Shown here in pieces: positions 38,980-50,825 of a DNA stretch of 64,000 nt. Both the position numbers and the translations under genes were made by a program. The DNA is taken from contig CM055097.1 of NCBI GenBank assembly GCA_029204225.1, positions 4,308,620 to 4,372,619 of the forward strand, given 5' to 3'. This DNA is from Diphasiastrum complanatum (taxonomy: Eukaryota; Streptophyta; Lycopodiopsida; Lycopodiales; Lycopodiaceae). Every line of letters begins with the position of its first letter. The stretch's first letter is position 1. The notes under the pieces are model-generated. The model had not been told where the DNA came from, searched no databases, and saw only the letters and a program-made list of their open reading frames with translations.

Positions 38980-41700
38980 CTATAGATTCAAATCGTCGAC
39001 TCTTGGTTGATTTTTTGGCAGTCTCTTTCTCTTGCCCTTTGGATCTACTTGCAACATTTCGAGTTCATACCTTCCCAAAAAAGCATTCTTTGAAGTGGTG
39101 CGCAACCAATGGACACATAGTACTTTTGTTTGATTGCTATTTTGAATAAAACAAAGTACTTTGGCAATCCAAAATGGATGTCCTTCATTGTTTTCTGAAG
39201 CTATAAGTGCAACAAGGCTTCCAATTTGGATTTCATTCAAATCACCGCGCCATTTCATTTTTGCAGCTTTTACACTTTGCCTATTCTTCCTTGAGCCCAC
39301 ATAAATTTCACGTTCCTCACCTTGCACAAGCTGCAAGAAATCATTATCTCGAGGAAGATCTGAAGGTTCGATAGTCGTAGTTGATGTTCCTAATTTATGA
39401 GGCCAATGAAATTCATCAGTTGTTGACGTATGTTTGAGATTGAGCAAACTGATTTTTTGTTCCTCGAAAAAGTCCATCCACCAATGCTGACCAAACTCAT
39501 CAAAAAAATGATAAGTTGCTTGAATACTTGATTCCAAAAAATTTAATGAGGCAAATGGATCAATCTCACGATGTTCTCTTTGCGCCTTTTGTTCTTCTAG
39601 CAAAGACTTCAAGAGAGACAACACAGCAAGCTTGATTTGAGTCGATGGAATGTTAAGCAAAAATCGAACTCCTTCAAGAGGTGGCCACGAAACTGAATTT
39701 GAAAATAGTTTGCCCCATAATAATATAATGCCTGATTCGTTACATTTAATTTTCAACTGGTGGTGAAAGTATGAAAATGCTTTCTTCCGTCTCAACCTCT
39801 TAGAGAAGCAACTAAACATTTGATCAATTTGATCGTGGGTATGTCCTACCAACAAAAATCCTATTTTTACTTTTTTGAAAAAGAATTTCTCCACGAGCAT
39901 GGACAAGTATGCCAAAACAGTTTGGTTTTTATCTTCCCTAGTAGTGTTGTCAAGCTGCAAATAAAATATTTCTGGAAGATTTTCATCAAATTCGCAAATT
40001 ATCTTATGTACAATGGTGATCGTCAAATTTGGATCATTTCAAACATTGGGATAATTGACTCCAAAGTGCCATTAAACACAAGTGCTCCAACAAGATGAAC
40101 TTGAATAAAATTTGCCTCGTTCAACACTCTGACAAAATGAAGCAGCATTGTTTTCTTCTGATCCATGCCATCAATAAAAGGCCCATATATTTTTGTGGAC
40201 ATTCCAAACATTTCTTTCGATGCTTGGCCAATTTTTGTCTTTCAACTGTTTATTGATCTCTGTGCAGTTGAAGAGCTTTTGCAGCATCCACTGAAAATAC
40301 CATGATTCACTTATTTAATAGAATAAAGATCATACCATAATGGTGTTAAAAAAGAGTGCAACATAATTTTTTTCAAAACAAATTTGATTAATAGTTATCT
40401 TTCTCATCATTGGTTTTTGCAAGCTGTTTTGCAGACTTTAACAACTCGCAAGTGGAGCATACTGTCATTCGTGATTTTTTGGGAATCTTTACCAGTCCAA
40501 AATCTCTTTTCCAAATTCTAAGAAAATATGAGTAACTCAAATAGGGAACATTTTTTTGTTTTGACAAACTCTTTGTACATCAAAAATAATTCTAATTTTG
40601 TAAACTTATCCGGCAAGTGAAAATATAAGGAATTAGGCAATTTCTCTTCATGCACAACTATGAAATGCTTTAGCCAAGCAGTTGCATTTAAAGCATCTAG
40701 AGAAACAGTTCGACCATGTAAGGATCCTCGTAATGTTGGGTCTTTTTGAAGTCATGCATGCATTCATTGAAGCCGTGGGTTTTTGATTGCATGAACTGCT
40801 TTGTAAGCTTTGCGACCAACCTCCAAAGCATTTAAAAAATACGAAAATGAGTTTCTGTCCGGCCTCACTGTTGCACACAAATAGTAATTTCTCTCATCCT
40901 TACTTCGTAAAAAGAAGTTTGATCTTAATTCTTCAATTTTTCTGATACTCAGCTTTTGCAAACAACAAGATGAGCAGCAAATAATATTCCGTACCTTTCG
41001 AATTTCAGATTTTGTAATCAACTGTTTTTGACAATTCGTTAAATCAGGTGAGGATCTCAAGTCTCTCTTGTATTTTCCTTTTTGTTTGGAGTCTGATCTA
41101 TAAATTGAACCTGTGACACTAGTAGGTGCTTGAACTAGTTGAGAAGGTGTTGGAATTTCATGACTCGGAATTCTGGCTCCAACCTCAAGATGTTTTGGAC
41201 CTTCAGGAGGCTCTAAATTTTCAACGAATATAGCCCTTTCAGATTTAACACGACGAACATCACTTTGAGAAGGTCTCCTACTACGAACATGAGAAAAGCG
41301 TGAACGTTGCGGATCAACAGACTTACACGGATCTGTTGATTTATTAGAATCGGTAATTGAGTGAATTGAAGCTTTTGACTCATCACTCAATGATTCAACT
41401 TGTTCAAAAGAACAATGTTCTAAATGTGTCGAGCTTGTATCTGAAGAGGAGGACGAGGTCGAAAGATTTGATACAAGCTGAGTTACAAGCGTCATTTCTT
41501 GAAAAGTACTTGCTTGAGGAATTTCAGAAGATGAAGGGGTAAATGATGACGATGCCACATCATTTATGAAAACATGTTCAGATCTAGGAGTGGCTTTATA
41601 AAAAAAAGCTTTCATTGGGAATGTCAGATGAAGATGATGCACTTGTTGCAACATATTGAGTTCCAACTACTGGAATAGAAGAGGTAGAACTACTTGACAT
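38980..41700 (-). pseudogene. Transposase-like gene (DUF7869-type), frameshifted
   Basis: I place the start at the ATG reading down from 41700 (MSSSSTSSIPVVGTQYV); a frame slip in an A/T run near 41600 shifts to the long frame ending at 40764. That N-terminal part is Ser-rich, then basic, then has CCSSCCLQKLSIRKIEELR. From 40764 to 40400 broken frames give WLKHFIVVHEEKLPNSLYFH-like and FLRIWKRDFGLVKIPK segments. From 40211 come IDGMDQKKTMLLHFVRVLNE and VHLVGALVFNG. After a 1-nt slip near 40030 the main frame (40026-38980) has FYLQLDNTTREDKNQTVLAY and GFLLVGHTHDQIDQMFSCFS. The D...N and GHTH..ID pattern resembles the RNase H-like fold of DDE transposases. A C-terminal segment (GSLVALIASENNEGHPFWIA) resembles a BAH/chromatin-reader-type module. 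Family name from memory; catalysis not proven. At least three frame slips make it a pseudogene, or else it has introns I misread. Confidence 0.7.
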
Positions 41701-41734
41701 CGTAACCTTAAAAGAAATTTTAACTATGTACTTG

Positions 41735-41818
41735 TGCTAAGCATAGACCCGTTAAAATAGTTAACACCATACTAAATGTGCTCCTCAAACTTAACTGCAA
41801 CCTATGCTGGTCATAGAA
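41735..41818. promoter_or_regulatory. Two outlying degenerate copies of the palindromic motif
   Basis: TGCTAAGCATAGA (41735-41748) and ACCTATGCTGGTCATAGAA (41800-41818) are imperfect versions of the 18-bp palindrome of the array at 42261-42882. They lie 35-120 bp upstream of the start of the transposase-like gene, i.e. in its presumed promoter or leader. Confidence 0.55.
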
Positions 41819-41956
41819 CAAATAAAAAGCTATGCGAACCTCAATAGACGTATGCAAAAAAAACAACTAAATGCAAATGAGCAACAAGCCTAGGAAGTAA
41901 CTGGTTAATAAAATTTCCAGCGGCTACCATGTCTTAAATAGTGTTTGGCAGCATCC

Positions 41957-41983
41957 TTAGGGTTAGGGTTAGGTTTAGGTTTG
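41957..41983. repeat. Short telomere-like repeat
   Basis: TTAGGGTTAGGGTTAGG followed by TTTAGGTTT. It mixes the TTAGGG and TTTAGGG types and is only about four units long, lying upstream of the transposase-like gene. A short interstitial telomeric tract or chance. Confidence 0.5.
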
Positions 41984-42260
41984 GACGGTCCCGGCTCAAG
42001 CTCGAGGTCGGCGTGAGGTGAGGTGAGTTGCGGCAACTCGGTCCCGAAGCAAGTTGGAGGTCTGGCGTGAGGCGGGGGTCTTGAAAAAAAATTTATTTAA
42101 GGACCATAGTCCAAGCATAACTCACCTCATCTGCGAATTCAGAAGCACACATGCTACCAGAGCTCTCGCTACGACAAAGTCACGACTTTCTACAAAATAT
42201 TGCATACGTTCTCACTTACAGATTTCTTGACGATAAGATTATTGTCATTTTTTAACTTTG

Positions 42261-42882
42261 TTCTATGCTTAGCATGGGTATTAAATTCTTGCATTAGAAA
42301 ATATTTATGTTTTAATTTGTATTCATCTTCTTAAAACATGGGTAACCTATGCTCAGCATAGGTGCTTGCACCAGTCTTCTCTTCTAACCTATGTTGAGCA
42401 TAGGTTGTGTTCAGGTCCTTAGTAACATCCTATGCTTAGCATAGGATTCTGGCGGGATTTTTCTATTCTAACCATGGTTTGACCTATGCTGAGCATAGGT
42501 TGCATCTATGGTCCTCTTCCAATCTATGCTCAGCATAGGTTAGCAAGCAAATTGCGAAGACATCCTATGCTGAGCATAGGTTGGACTAGAGCGCGTGAGT
42601 AACGAGCTATGCTGAGCATGGGTTAGAAGACGACCAAAGATGCAACCTATGCTCAGCATAGGTCGTCACTCGCGTGCTCTAGTCCAGCCTATGCTTAGCA
42701 TAGGATGTCTTCGCAATTTGCTTGCTAACCTATGCTGAGCATAGGTTGGAAGAGGACCAGAGATGCAACCTATGCTCAGCATAGGTTGAAAGGTGGTTAG
42801 AATTGAAAAATCCCACCGGCTTCCTATGCTGAGCATAAGTTGTTACTAAGGACCCGAACACAACCTATGCTCAGCATAGGTC
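42261..42882. repeat. Array of 14 copies of an 18-bp palindrome
   Basis: The unit is CCTATGCT(C/G/T)AGCATAGG, usually flanked by A and T. Copies start near 42261, 42345, 42386, 42428, 42482, 42522, 42563, 42605, 42644, 42687, 42727, 42767, 42821 and 42861. The last twelve are spaced 42, 54, 40, 41, 42, 39, 43, 40, 40, 54 and 40 bp apart, about four helical turns in most cases. A few copies carry a substitution. Spacer sequences differ from one another within an arm but are matched between arms (see the foldback entry). Regular same-face spacing of palindromes is what one expects of sites for a dimeric DNA-binding protein; this is inference. Confidence 0.95.
42386..42882. mobile_element. Foldback: 240-bp inverted repeat carrying six palindromes per arm
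   Basis: Left arm 42386-42623 and right arm 42643-42882 are reverse complements of each other, with roughly 20 bp between them. Spacers match in mirror order: GTCCTTAGTAAC pairs with GTTACTAAGGAC, GCAAGCAAATTGCGAAGACAT with its complement at 42708-42728, and GGACTAGAGC with GCTCTAGTCC. Scattered mismatches show the arms have diverged a little. No ORF inside. Either a foldback transposon or MITE, a duplication-inversion of a regulatory array, or a terminal region of the neighbouring transposon. Confidence 0.9.
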
Positions 42883-44215
<1,333 letters not shown>

Positions 44216-44227
44216 TATCCCCCACCA
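44216..44227 (-). other. Polypurine tract of the gypsy element
   Basis: The minus strand reads GGTGGGGGATAT immediately before the 3' LTR. Confidence 0.6.
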
Positions 44228-44430
44228 AAATTGGTGGCGGTCCCACGACACCTACAATATGCAATTATTGAGGACTTTTATTTGCTTCACGCCGAATCTA
44301 CTGCACCTTCTCCATAAAGTCAAGGCGTGCAATATTAAATTTAAAGTGTGTGGCAGAAAACAACGGTGGGCTTCGGCAATCCACTTTGAGGTTGTCCATG
44401 ATGTGAAGCGTGATTCCTAGGAGCCTCCCA

Positions 44431-46147
44431 TCATTGCTGCACGAAAGTATAGACGAGCAACCGGCAGTTGATCTTTGATTTGCTCTGAGGCCATCGGCTT
44501 ATTTGGATCGAATCCATAGGAGGGAGGCAATGATCCCATCTGGTTGCCACTGACGCCAACAGAGTTAGATCTTTAGCAAACATTGTCGATTGTTGCACCA
44601 TTGGATCTGAAGAGTGGACATACTCTCTCTGATAGGCTTGTAAGGCTCGGTGGAAGTCCACTGATATGGACCAGCTGTAGGGCTGATGGATGATTGGCCA
44701 ATTGGGCATATGGATGGTGATTTTGTCCATAGCCAATCCCAAATCTTTCCATTTATTCCCTCACGGCATTGGCACATAATAAGGGTCGACCCGCAATTGG
44801 TGAGGGTTGGCGATGTAACTCCTGATTGATTTTGGAGTTTTCTCAACACTGTAATTCTCCATGCCGACTGCTCTCCCAATGCAGGTATTTTGTCCAACTC
44901 TTTGTCGGTCTCTATCTCAGAGGTCTTAAACTTTAGAACCCAACCACCACGCGAGGACTCATGCGGATGTTGCTTTAAGAAATTCTGGATCTGGTCCTCA
45001 ACGTTGATGGGCTTTCTGAATAGAGGTGAGGTTCATGGTGAGGATGGACCTGCTTCTTGTACTGCCAGTAAGGTTGGCGGTTGTTCTGCTATATCTGAAG
45101 CTCCCCCCCCCCCATTCCATGCTAGAATCTACCCATGTATCCATTTGTACATCTTTTTGGTGCAAAGGGGAGAATTGTGGCGTCACCGGTATGAGGATTT
45201 GTGGTCCGGCTTCCAATACCTGAGCAGCTGCTTTTTCATAGGCGGTGATGGTCTCTTTAGCCTTTGCCAACTCGGTTGAAGCTGCTCCTTTGAACCTGTC
45301 AAAGCGGCCTTGGAATCCCTGAAGGGCCACTTTGTATGTTTTCACTTTCTTGAACAAATACGCGATCTCCATCGGTGTGACCGCATGATCTAGTATTTGC
45401 ATTTGAAGATATGCATCACGCTCAAGGGTGGTCACATCCAATTTACCTTGGAGACGCATGGAATCATGTTCTGCCATCTGCAATTGACCCTTCAGCAGTT
45501 GCACCTGTTGTTTTGCATCCTGCACGGCCTTATCCACCTGATCCTGTGCGGTTGTCAGGACGTTTTGCAGGGAGCTGATGTATTCTTCCCAGCGATCAAC
45601 TTGTTGCTGGGCCAACTTCTTTTTGACTTCAGTCTTGTCTTCATGTTGTTTGGCAATCTTTAACTCTCGATCCAGCTGGACAATCTTCTAGCTGATCAGA
45701 GTGTTTTCGGACCCCATATCGGAGATTCTCTGCTCCATTTCTTTCTTCTTGTCAAGCATAAACTGGATCACTTGCGCAAGGCTTGAGAGCAAACTGAGAG
45801 CATCACCAGAATCGACTGTCGTGGAGGTGGCAGTAGTAGGAGGACCTGATGGTACTGTCCTCGATCTAGTGCAGATCATTGGTGATGTCAATGTATGACT
45901 TGATGGCATGTTTGGCATGCTTGTGATTGGGTGAGGCCTGTGTACCAGATGCTATGCCTATGGCTACAAGGGCGGCCTCAATGATGCGCACCTTGTGTGT
46001 GGCTCCCCGGAAAGTGATATAAAATTTAGATTTCTCTTCCTTCCACGTACTGAAGGCAAGAGTGATGAAATCCATATTGATTCTGTCAGAAAAGGCTCTC
46101 TTATGAATACTCATTGCAATGAGCAAAGGCTCCACAAGGTCATCCAC
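44431..46147 (-). pseudogene. Extra ORF with coiled coil, in place of RNase H/integrase
   Basis: Three pieces in order. 46147-45866 is a 93-residue frame (MDDLVEPLLIAMSIHKRAFS..., then GATHKVRIIEAALVAIGIAS). After a frame change, 45918-44998 is one frame with a single TAG at 45688, coding a Thr/Ser-rich start and then a long heptad-like region rich in Gln, Lys, Glu and Ala (QQVDRWEEYISSLQNVLTTA; QVQLLKGQLQMAEHDSMRLQ), a likely coiled coil of 100-150 residues. 44742-44431 is a further piece in that same frame. I recognise no enzymatic motif. Position just before the 3' LTR matches the accessory ORFs known in some plant gypsy lineages, but no family assignment is made. Confidence 0.6.
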
Positions 46148-46201
46148 TGAGTGACCGTGCCTGTGCTAGGAAGGATCATGATGTCCGTTGCAGATGGGAC
46201 A

Positions 46202-47059
46202 TCACAATGGATAGTATAGCGAGGAGACTGGGGTATCGGTAGAAGATATGATGAACAAAAAGAAAATGTAAGACGCGTGAAAGTGTATCAAAAAGCAAGC
46301 CAGGAAGTTTGGAAGGCTTTGGTCACGGGAAAAATTTGCAAGAGCTTCACTAGCACAAGTGAAGAATGAATCAAATTCAGCCAACTTATAGGTGAATTTG
46401 GTGGGTCCATTACACTGAATACTAGTTTGGCTGATCAGTTTTGAACAAAAATTTGCAAGCATGTACAGGACTATGGAAATAGGCTATAAAAATCTCGGTG
46501 AAGGGTTCTGGAGATCTGAACCTATCAGACGAATGTTTTCCAAGGCTGGCGAAGGATGAACCTTTGCCCAGGAGGATCTTCGCCCAAGTACTGTCATAAA
46601 TACTTTTTTTTCACAATTTGAACCTATAGACAACCAAATTTGGACATTTTAAGATCATCTAGAAGGTCGACAAAGGTTCATAATGAGGTTAAGGTGCTCG
46701 ACGAAGGTCCCCAAAATGGCATTTCATTGATCCTTCGCCCGACTAAAAAATTGGATTTACCCTTGACAAGAACCTTTGCCCACCTCAAATTAGATAAATC
46801 TAGAGTGGATGTACAGTCTGAGGGCTCAGCAAAGGTTCTAGTAATGTATAGGCCATATCTGACTAAAACAGTGATTTTCCAAGGCATTTTCCATCAAAAA
46901 TTATTGGGCTTCCTTTTTTCCATGCTGATGACTTTCTGACTTTTGCTCATCAGTCTTTTCTCAAAAAAAAATTTTAACTGTCTTTTTCCAAAAAACTTAT
47001 TAATTGAAATACTGAAAACAAAAAATTGAAAAACAAATAAAATTAAAAATCCATAGAGA
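46202..47059 (-). other. Internal spacer of the gypsy element with CGAAGGTT-like motifs
   Basis: No coding capacity recognised. Variants of (G/A)CGAAGGTTC recur on the plus strand (about 46546, 46663, 46698, 46829), the same word that recurs in the 5' leader of the element at 51040-51720. Confidence 0.5.
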
Positions 47060-47420
47060 TCAGGCTTGCTGAACTGGCTGAACTGGCGGGGCTGGCTGCC
47101 AAAACTTGCGTAATCGGCTGCCATTCATCGGAGTATCAAATCGTTTTTCATCCAAAAAACTGTAAGCTTCCGCTCCAGTAAGGCGATCCAAAATGCTTTC
47201 AATAAAAGGTAACGGAAAGTGATCCTTCCGCGTCACTTTGTTCAACGCCTTGAGATTCACACAGATTTGCCATTTCCCATTTTTCTTAAAAACAATGACA
47301 ATCGGTGAAATCCATTCGGTATGCTTGATCTTATAAATGAAATCGGCTTCAAGCAATCTCTGAAGTTCTTTCTTTATCAGGTCCGCAACATTAGGATTAT
47401 AGCGATAGAACTTTGTAACC
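47060..47420 (-). pseudogene. Gypsy reverse transcriptase, N-terminal part only
   Basis: The minus-strand frame reads LIKKELQRLLEADFIYKIKH, WISPIVIVFKKNGKWQICVN, LNKVTRKDHFPLPFIESILD and AYSFLDEKR. The frame leaves the family exactly where the catalytic domain should continue (FLD is followed by unrelated sequence), so the enzyme is cut off before its YXDD centre. This is the pol truncation point. Confidence 0.85.
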
Positions 47421-47613
47421 TTTGGAACTGCATCAGGTACTAAAGGTATGGTATGTTCAATTACTGATGTCGGAATACCCTTCAGATCTTGATAAGTCCA
47501 TGCAAATCAATCCTGATACTTAATAAGTAACATGCATAGTGCTTGATACTGTTCAGGATTAAGTTGTGATCCAACTTGTACAATCTTTTTCGGTTCTCCT
47601 GGTTCAACAAGAT

Positions 47614-48960
47614 TCATTGGCTGCATCCTAGCTGGGCCATCGTAAACCTCTTTTGATTCTGGCACGTGTTCTTCAGGTTCATGATGCGCTTTAGATTAGA
47701 TGACATGATAACCACATCATCCAGTGTATAATGTTTAAAATGCTCGGACATATCATGTTGAACTACATCTGCTTGTTCTTTTTCGAAAGGACTTGTCTTG
47801 GATCTTCGCTTAGCCTTCTTAGCAGGAATTGATCGTGGAGGTGATGACTTCTGAGACGATGATGTCTTACTAGAATTCTGACTTGTAGAATTATCCTCGA
47901 CTTTTTCTTTGTCTTTCTTTATCCAATAAGGGTGACACATTCTCTAAATCAATCTTTTGAGGGGGATTTTCCCATTTCAGGACCATATTATAATGTTGCT
48001 TAGCTTGTTTCTTCATCATTGATCCTGTGATCCTATCTTCCTTCAATATAACTGTTTTGGACGGTTTTATTGTTGGTTCATCAAGAACATTACGCACTCC
48101 AAATCTGGTCGGATCCATATGATTGAGAATCTGCTCATCCGTAATTTCAGCATTGTCATCATAAGTCAAGACATGACTCACTGGTATGAGATCATCCTCA
48201 ATTGGATCTGGTATAGGTTCCGTTGATATCCAGGCTACATTCAACATATTCAGTGGAAACATGATTAGTGTATCCAAAGTTCAATCTAATAAGGAAATCT
48301 CGCTCAACTCTGATTGATTATCTTGTTGACACATATATCCTGCTGTGCAATCAATCGTTGCAAGAGCTTCATTCCAATTGATAGTATACGTTTGAGAATC
48401 GTAATGAACATTCAAATTTTTATCTTGACGGTCACAAGTATGATCCGTTGTTGACGAATAGTCATCTTCTTTTTGAACCACTGGCTTGATAGTGATCAAT
48501 TTTAACTGCACATTCATGATTTTCAAAAGTGATTTTTCCGGTACTCCAATTATGAATTACTTGTGCAACTCATACCCATGGACGTCCCAATAGAACTCGG
48601 TAGACATTTGGCGCTTCTAGTAAGTCCATCACTATGAAAGTAATGACAAACTGTACTCCCACAATTCTGACAGGTATATCTTCAACCATTCCTCGTGGAC
48701 GAACTGTCATTTGATCGACAGCTTAATAGCAAAAGTAGCAAGCTTGATCTTTGTAAGGTCCCATTTTGCACATAACTTTGTAGAAATCAGGTTAACTCCT
48801 GAACCGCCATCTATCACAGTAGCTTCTTTAGGAAATTGCCTATGCTATATCGGTAGAGTAATATTCTTTTGTTCACTTTCCCAAGCAGCTCCAACATGGA
48901 GCACTTCATTAGATTCTTCAACTCCAGCACAAAAAATTGGCTCCTGATGGACTTCTGGTT
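47614..48960 (-). pseudogene. Gypsy protease and linker region
   Basis: Near 48800-48830 the minus strand reads ATVIDGGSGVNLIST, the retropepsin-type active site as found in this kind of gypsy element. It is followed by damaged sequence, then by open frames at 48526-48281, 48277-47891 and 47940-47614 that make up an acidic, then a basic Ser/Lys-rich linker before reverse transcriptase. Stops at 48279 and near 48700 interrupt it. Confidence 0.7.
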
Positions 48961-49162
48961 CTTTTTAAGCTAACTTTTGCGCTAAGACTTCTTTTACTTT
49001 TGGCACCAACTTCAGGAACTCTACCAATGAAATATTGATCTTGCTAGACAAAATGTTCATGAGCAGTTTTGTTTGCGGTGCTTCCGGTTCAGTCATCTTG
49101 AAAGGTTCTTTATGATGATGTAACTGATCATTCATATCCGTATGTAAATTTCTTGGAGCCTG

Positions 49163-50825
49163 CTATGGTGAAGAATGAACTTCAGTTGTTGCTTTAGCAG
49201 CTTCAAGCTCCTCTTCTTCTTGCAGATGTTTGATCCACTGCCTCATATCCTGATATCTTCGTTTTTCTGCATGAAGATTTGGATAGACTCCCGATGTTGT
49301 TGGCGTATCGTTCAATGGTATAGAATCAGCAGGTACTAGATCCACTACTGGTTCTTTCTATTTCTGTGCTTTGGTGACCACCATCAAGGTTGCACTTGAT
49401 TTATTCTAAGCTACTGGTCTTTGTTTGATTGTTATTAAATTTACAGGCGCTGTAGCTGGTGGTGGCTTCGGTCTTGTTGGACAGTCTTTATAGCAATGCC
49501 CATAACCACAGTCACGACAGAATGGTACAAATTTTTTTTTATTTGGACATTCTGCAACTCTGTGATTTTCTCCACATCCAAAGCATCCAAGTGGTTCTCT
49601 GGTCCAATTTCTAGAGGCTTGTTGTTGAGCGACAACATAAATAGCATATTGTTCCGAAGATCCACCTGAAGATCCACTTGCTTGATCAATACCATAGTTC
49701 CATTGCTCAGCACTTCCGTAAGGTTCGAGTTCCATCAAATTGGCAGGAAGAGCATAGTGCTTTAGTGGGGCAGGTAAGGCTAACCCTATCCAAGAGCAGG
49801 TTGTCGAGGTCTTGATGTTGGATTTCCTCCATACTGTGGTTCGATATCCCATTTGGGCATACCGTTGCTGAATTATCCGAGGGTTGAAGTTGCAAAAAGC
49901 AGTCTCATGATCAGGCGAATTACATAAATGGCAAACACTGATTTCCATTCGTTTTTTCAATTGAGGACACTCATTCACTGTGTGATTTCCTGTGCAAATA
50001 GGACACCAAACATTTTCCCTGGTAGGAAAAGTCTTTGCAAACTTCTCAGGTTCCTTGTTTGTTTTTCCATGGAAATCTTTCAATGCTTTGGTCTTCTCAT
50101 AAAATTGCGACTGCAACTTTTCCATCTGTTTTTTCTGGTTCTTCCCAAGTTTCTCGAACTCATTGAGCATCATTTCTGCGGTAGCGTTGGCATTCGTTGA
50201 TGCAATAGTGGTGGATGTCGTAGTCGTCTGCCCTGCTGTATAAGACAACATACGGATATTTGGCTCATCATCTGAATCTTCATCCTCCTCCCGAATTGCA
50301 TCGTCCATAGCATTTTGCAAGAGTGCATACTCATTGTAGTGTTTCAACTCATGTCTGATCCGTTTAGGTAAACCTGACAAAAACCACATAATCATGGCAT
50401 TTTCGTTAATCAGCTCAGGTTCGCACTCAAATCTAGAGGTGTTTCACCCGTTCAATGTAATCTCGGACCATTTCCCGCTTTCCCATTTTAATTTTACTTA
50501 AAAGTAGGAAAGGGTCCATAAACTTCTGCGGTTTGAACCGTGTGATGAGGGCTCATTTAACAACCTCCCAATCTGTATGCTCAGTTTCATCTTGGTTATA
50601 GTAGCAATCTTGTGTTGTGCCTGTTAAGGCCATAGGAAACAGCTTAAGTTTATCTTGGGGATAAATCTCGCCATAGACTTCACATGATTCAGCATAAATC
50701 TGAAGAAATCTAACTGGATCTGTTAATCCATTATATTTAGGTAGATCCAAATGGGGTGCTCTTCTAAAAATGATTGGATTGACTTCTTGTGGAGCAGCTC
50801 CAGAGGCAGCTCCAGGGGTAGCCAT
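49163..50825 (-). pseudogene. Gypsy gag with four zinc knuckles
   Basis: The start at 50825 gives MATPGAASGAAPQEVNPIIF, then the capsid segment APHLDLPKYNGLTDPVRFLQ. A TAA at about 50552 and frame damage to about 50400 interrupt it. The frame 50395-49406 continues with FLSGLPKRIRHELKHYNEYA, an acidic stretch, a Thr/Ala linker and a coiled-coil-like region (EKLGKNQKKQMEKLQSQFYE). Then come four Cys/His boxes: CPICTGNHTVNEC, CHLCNSPDHETAFC, CFGCGENHRVAEC and CRDCGYGHCYKDC. Most retrotransposon gags have one or two. A further small frame (49345-49163) is a charged tail. Confidence 0.8.

Noticed and set aside
42261-42882. CRISPR-like array (short repeats with regular spacers)
   Set aside because: Plant nuclear context, palindromic repeats, spacers duplicated in mirror order and no cas genes.
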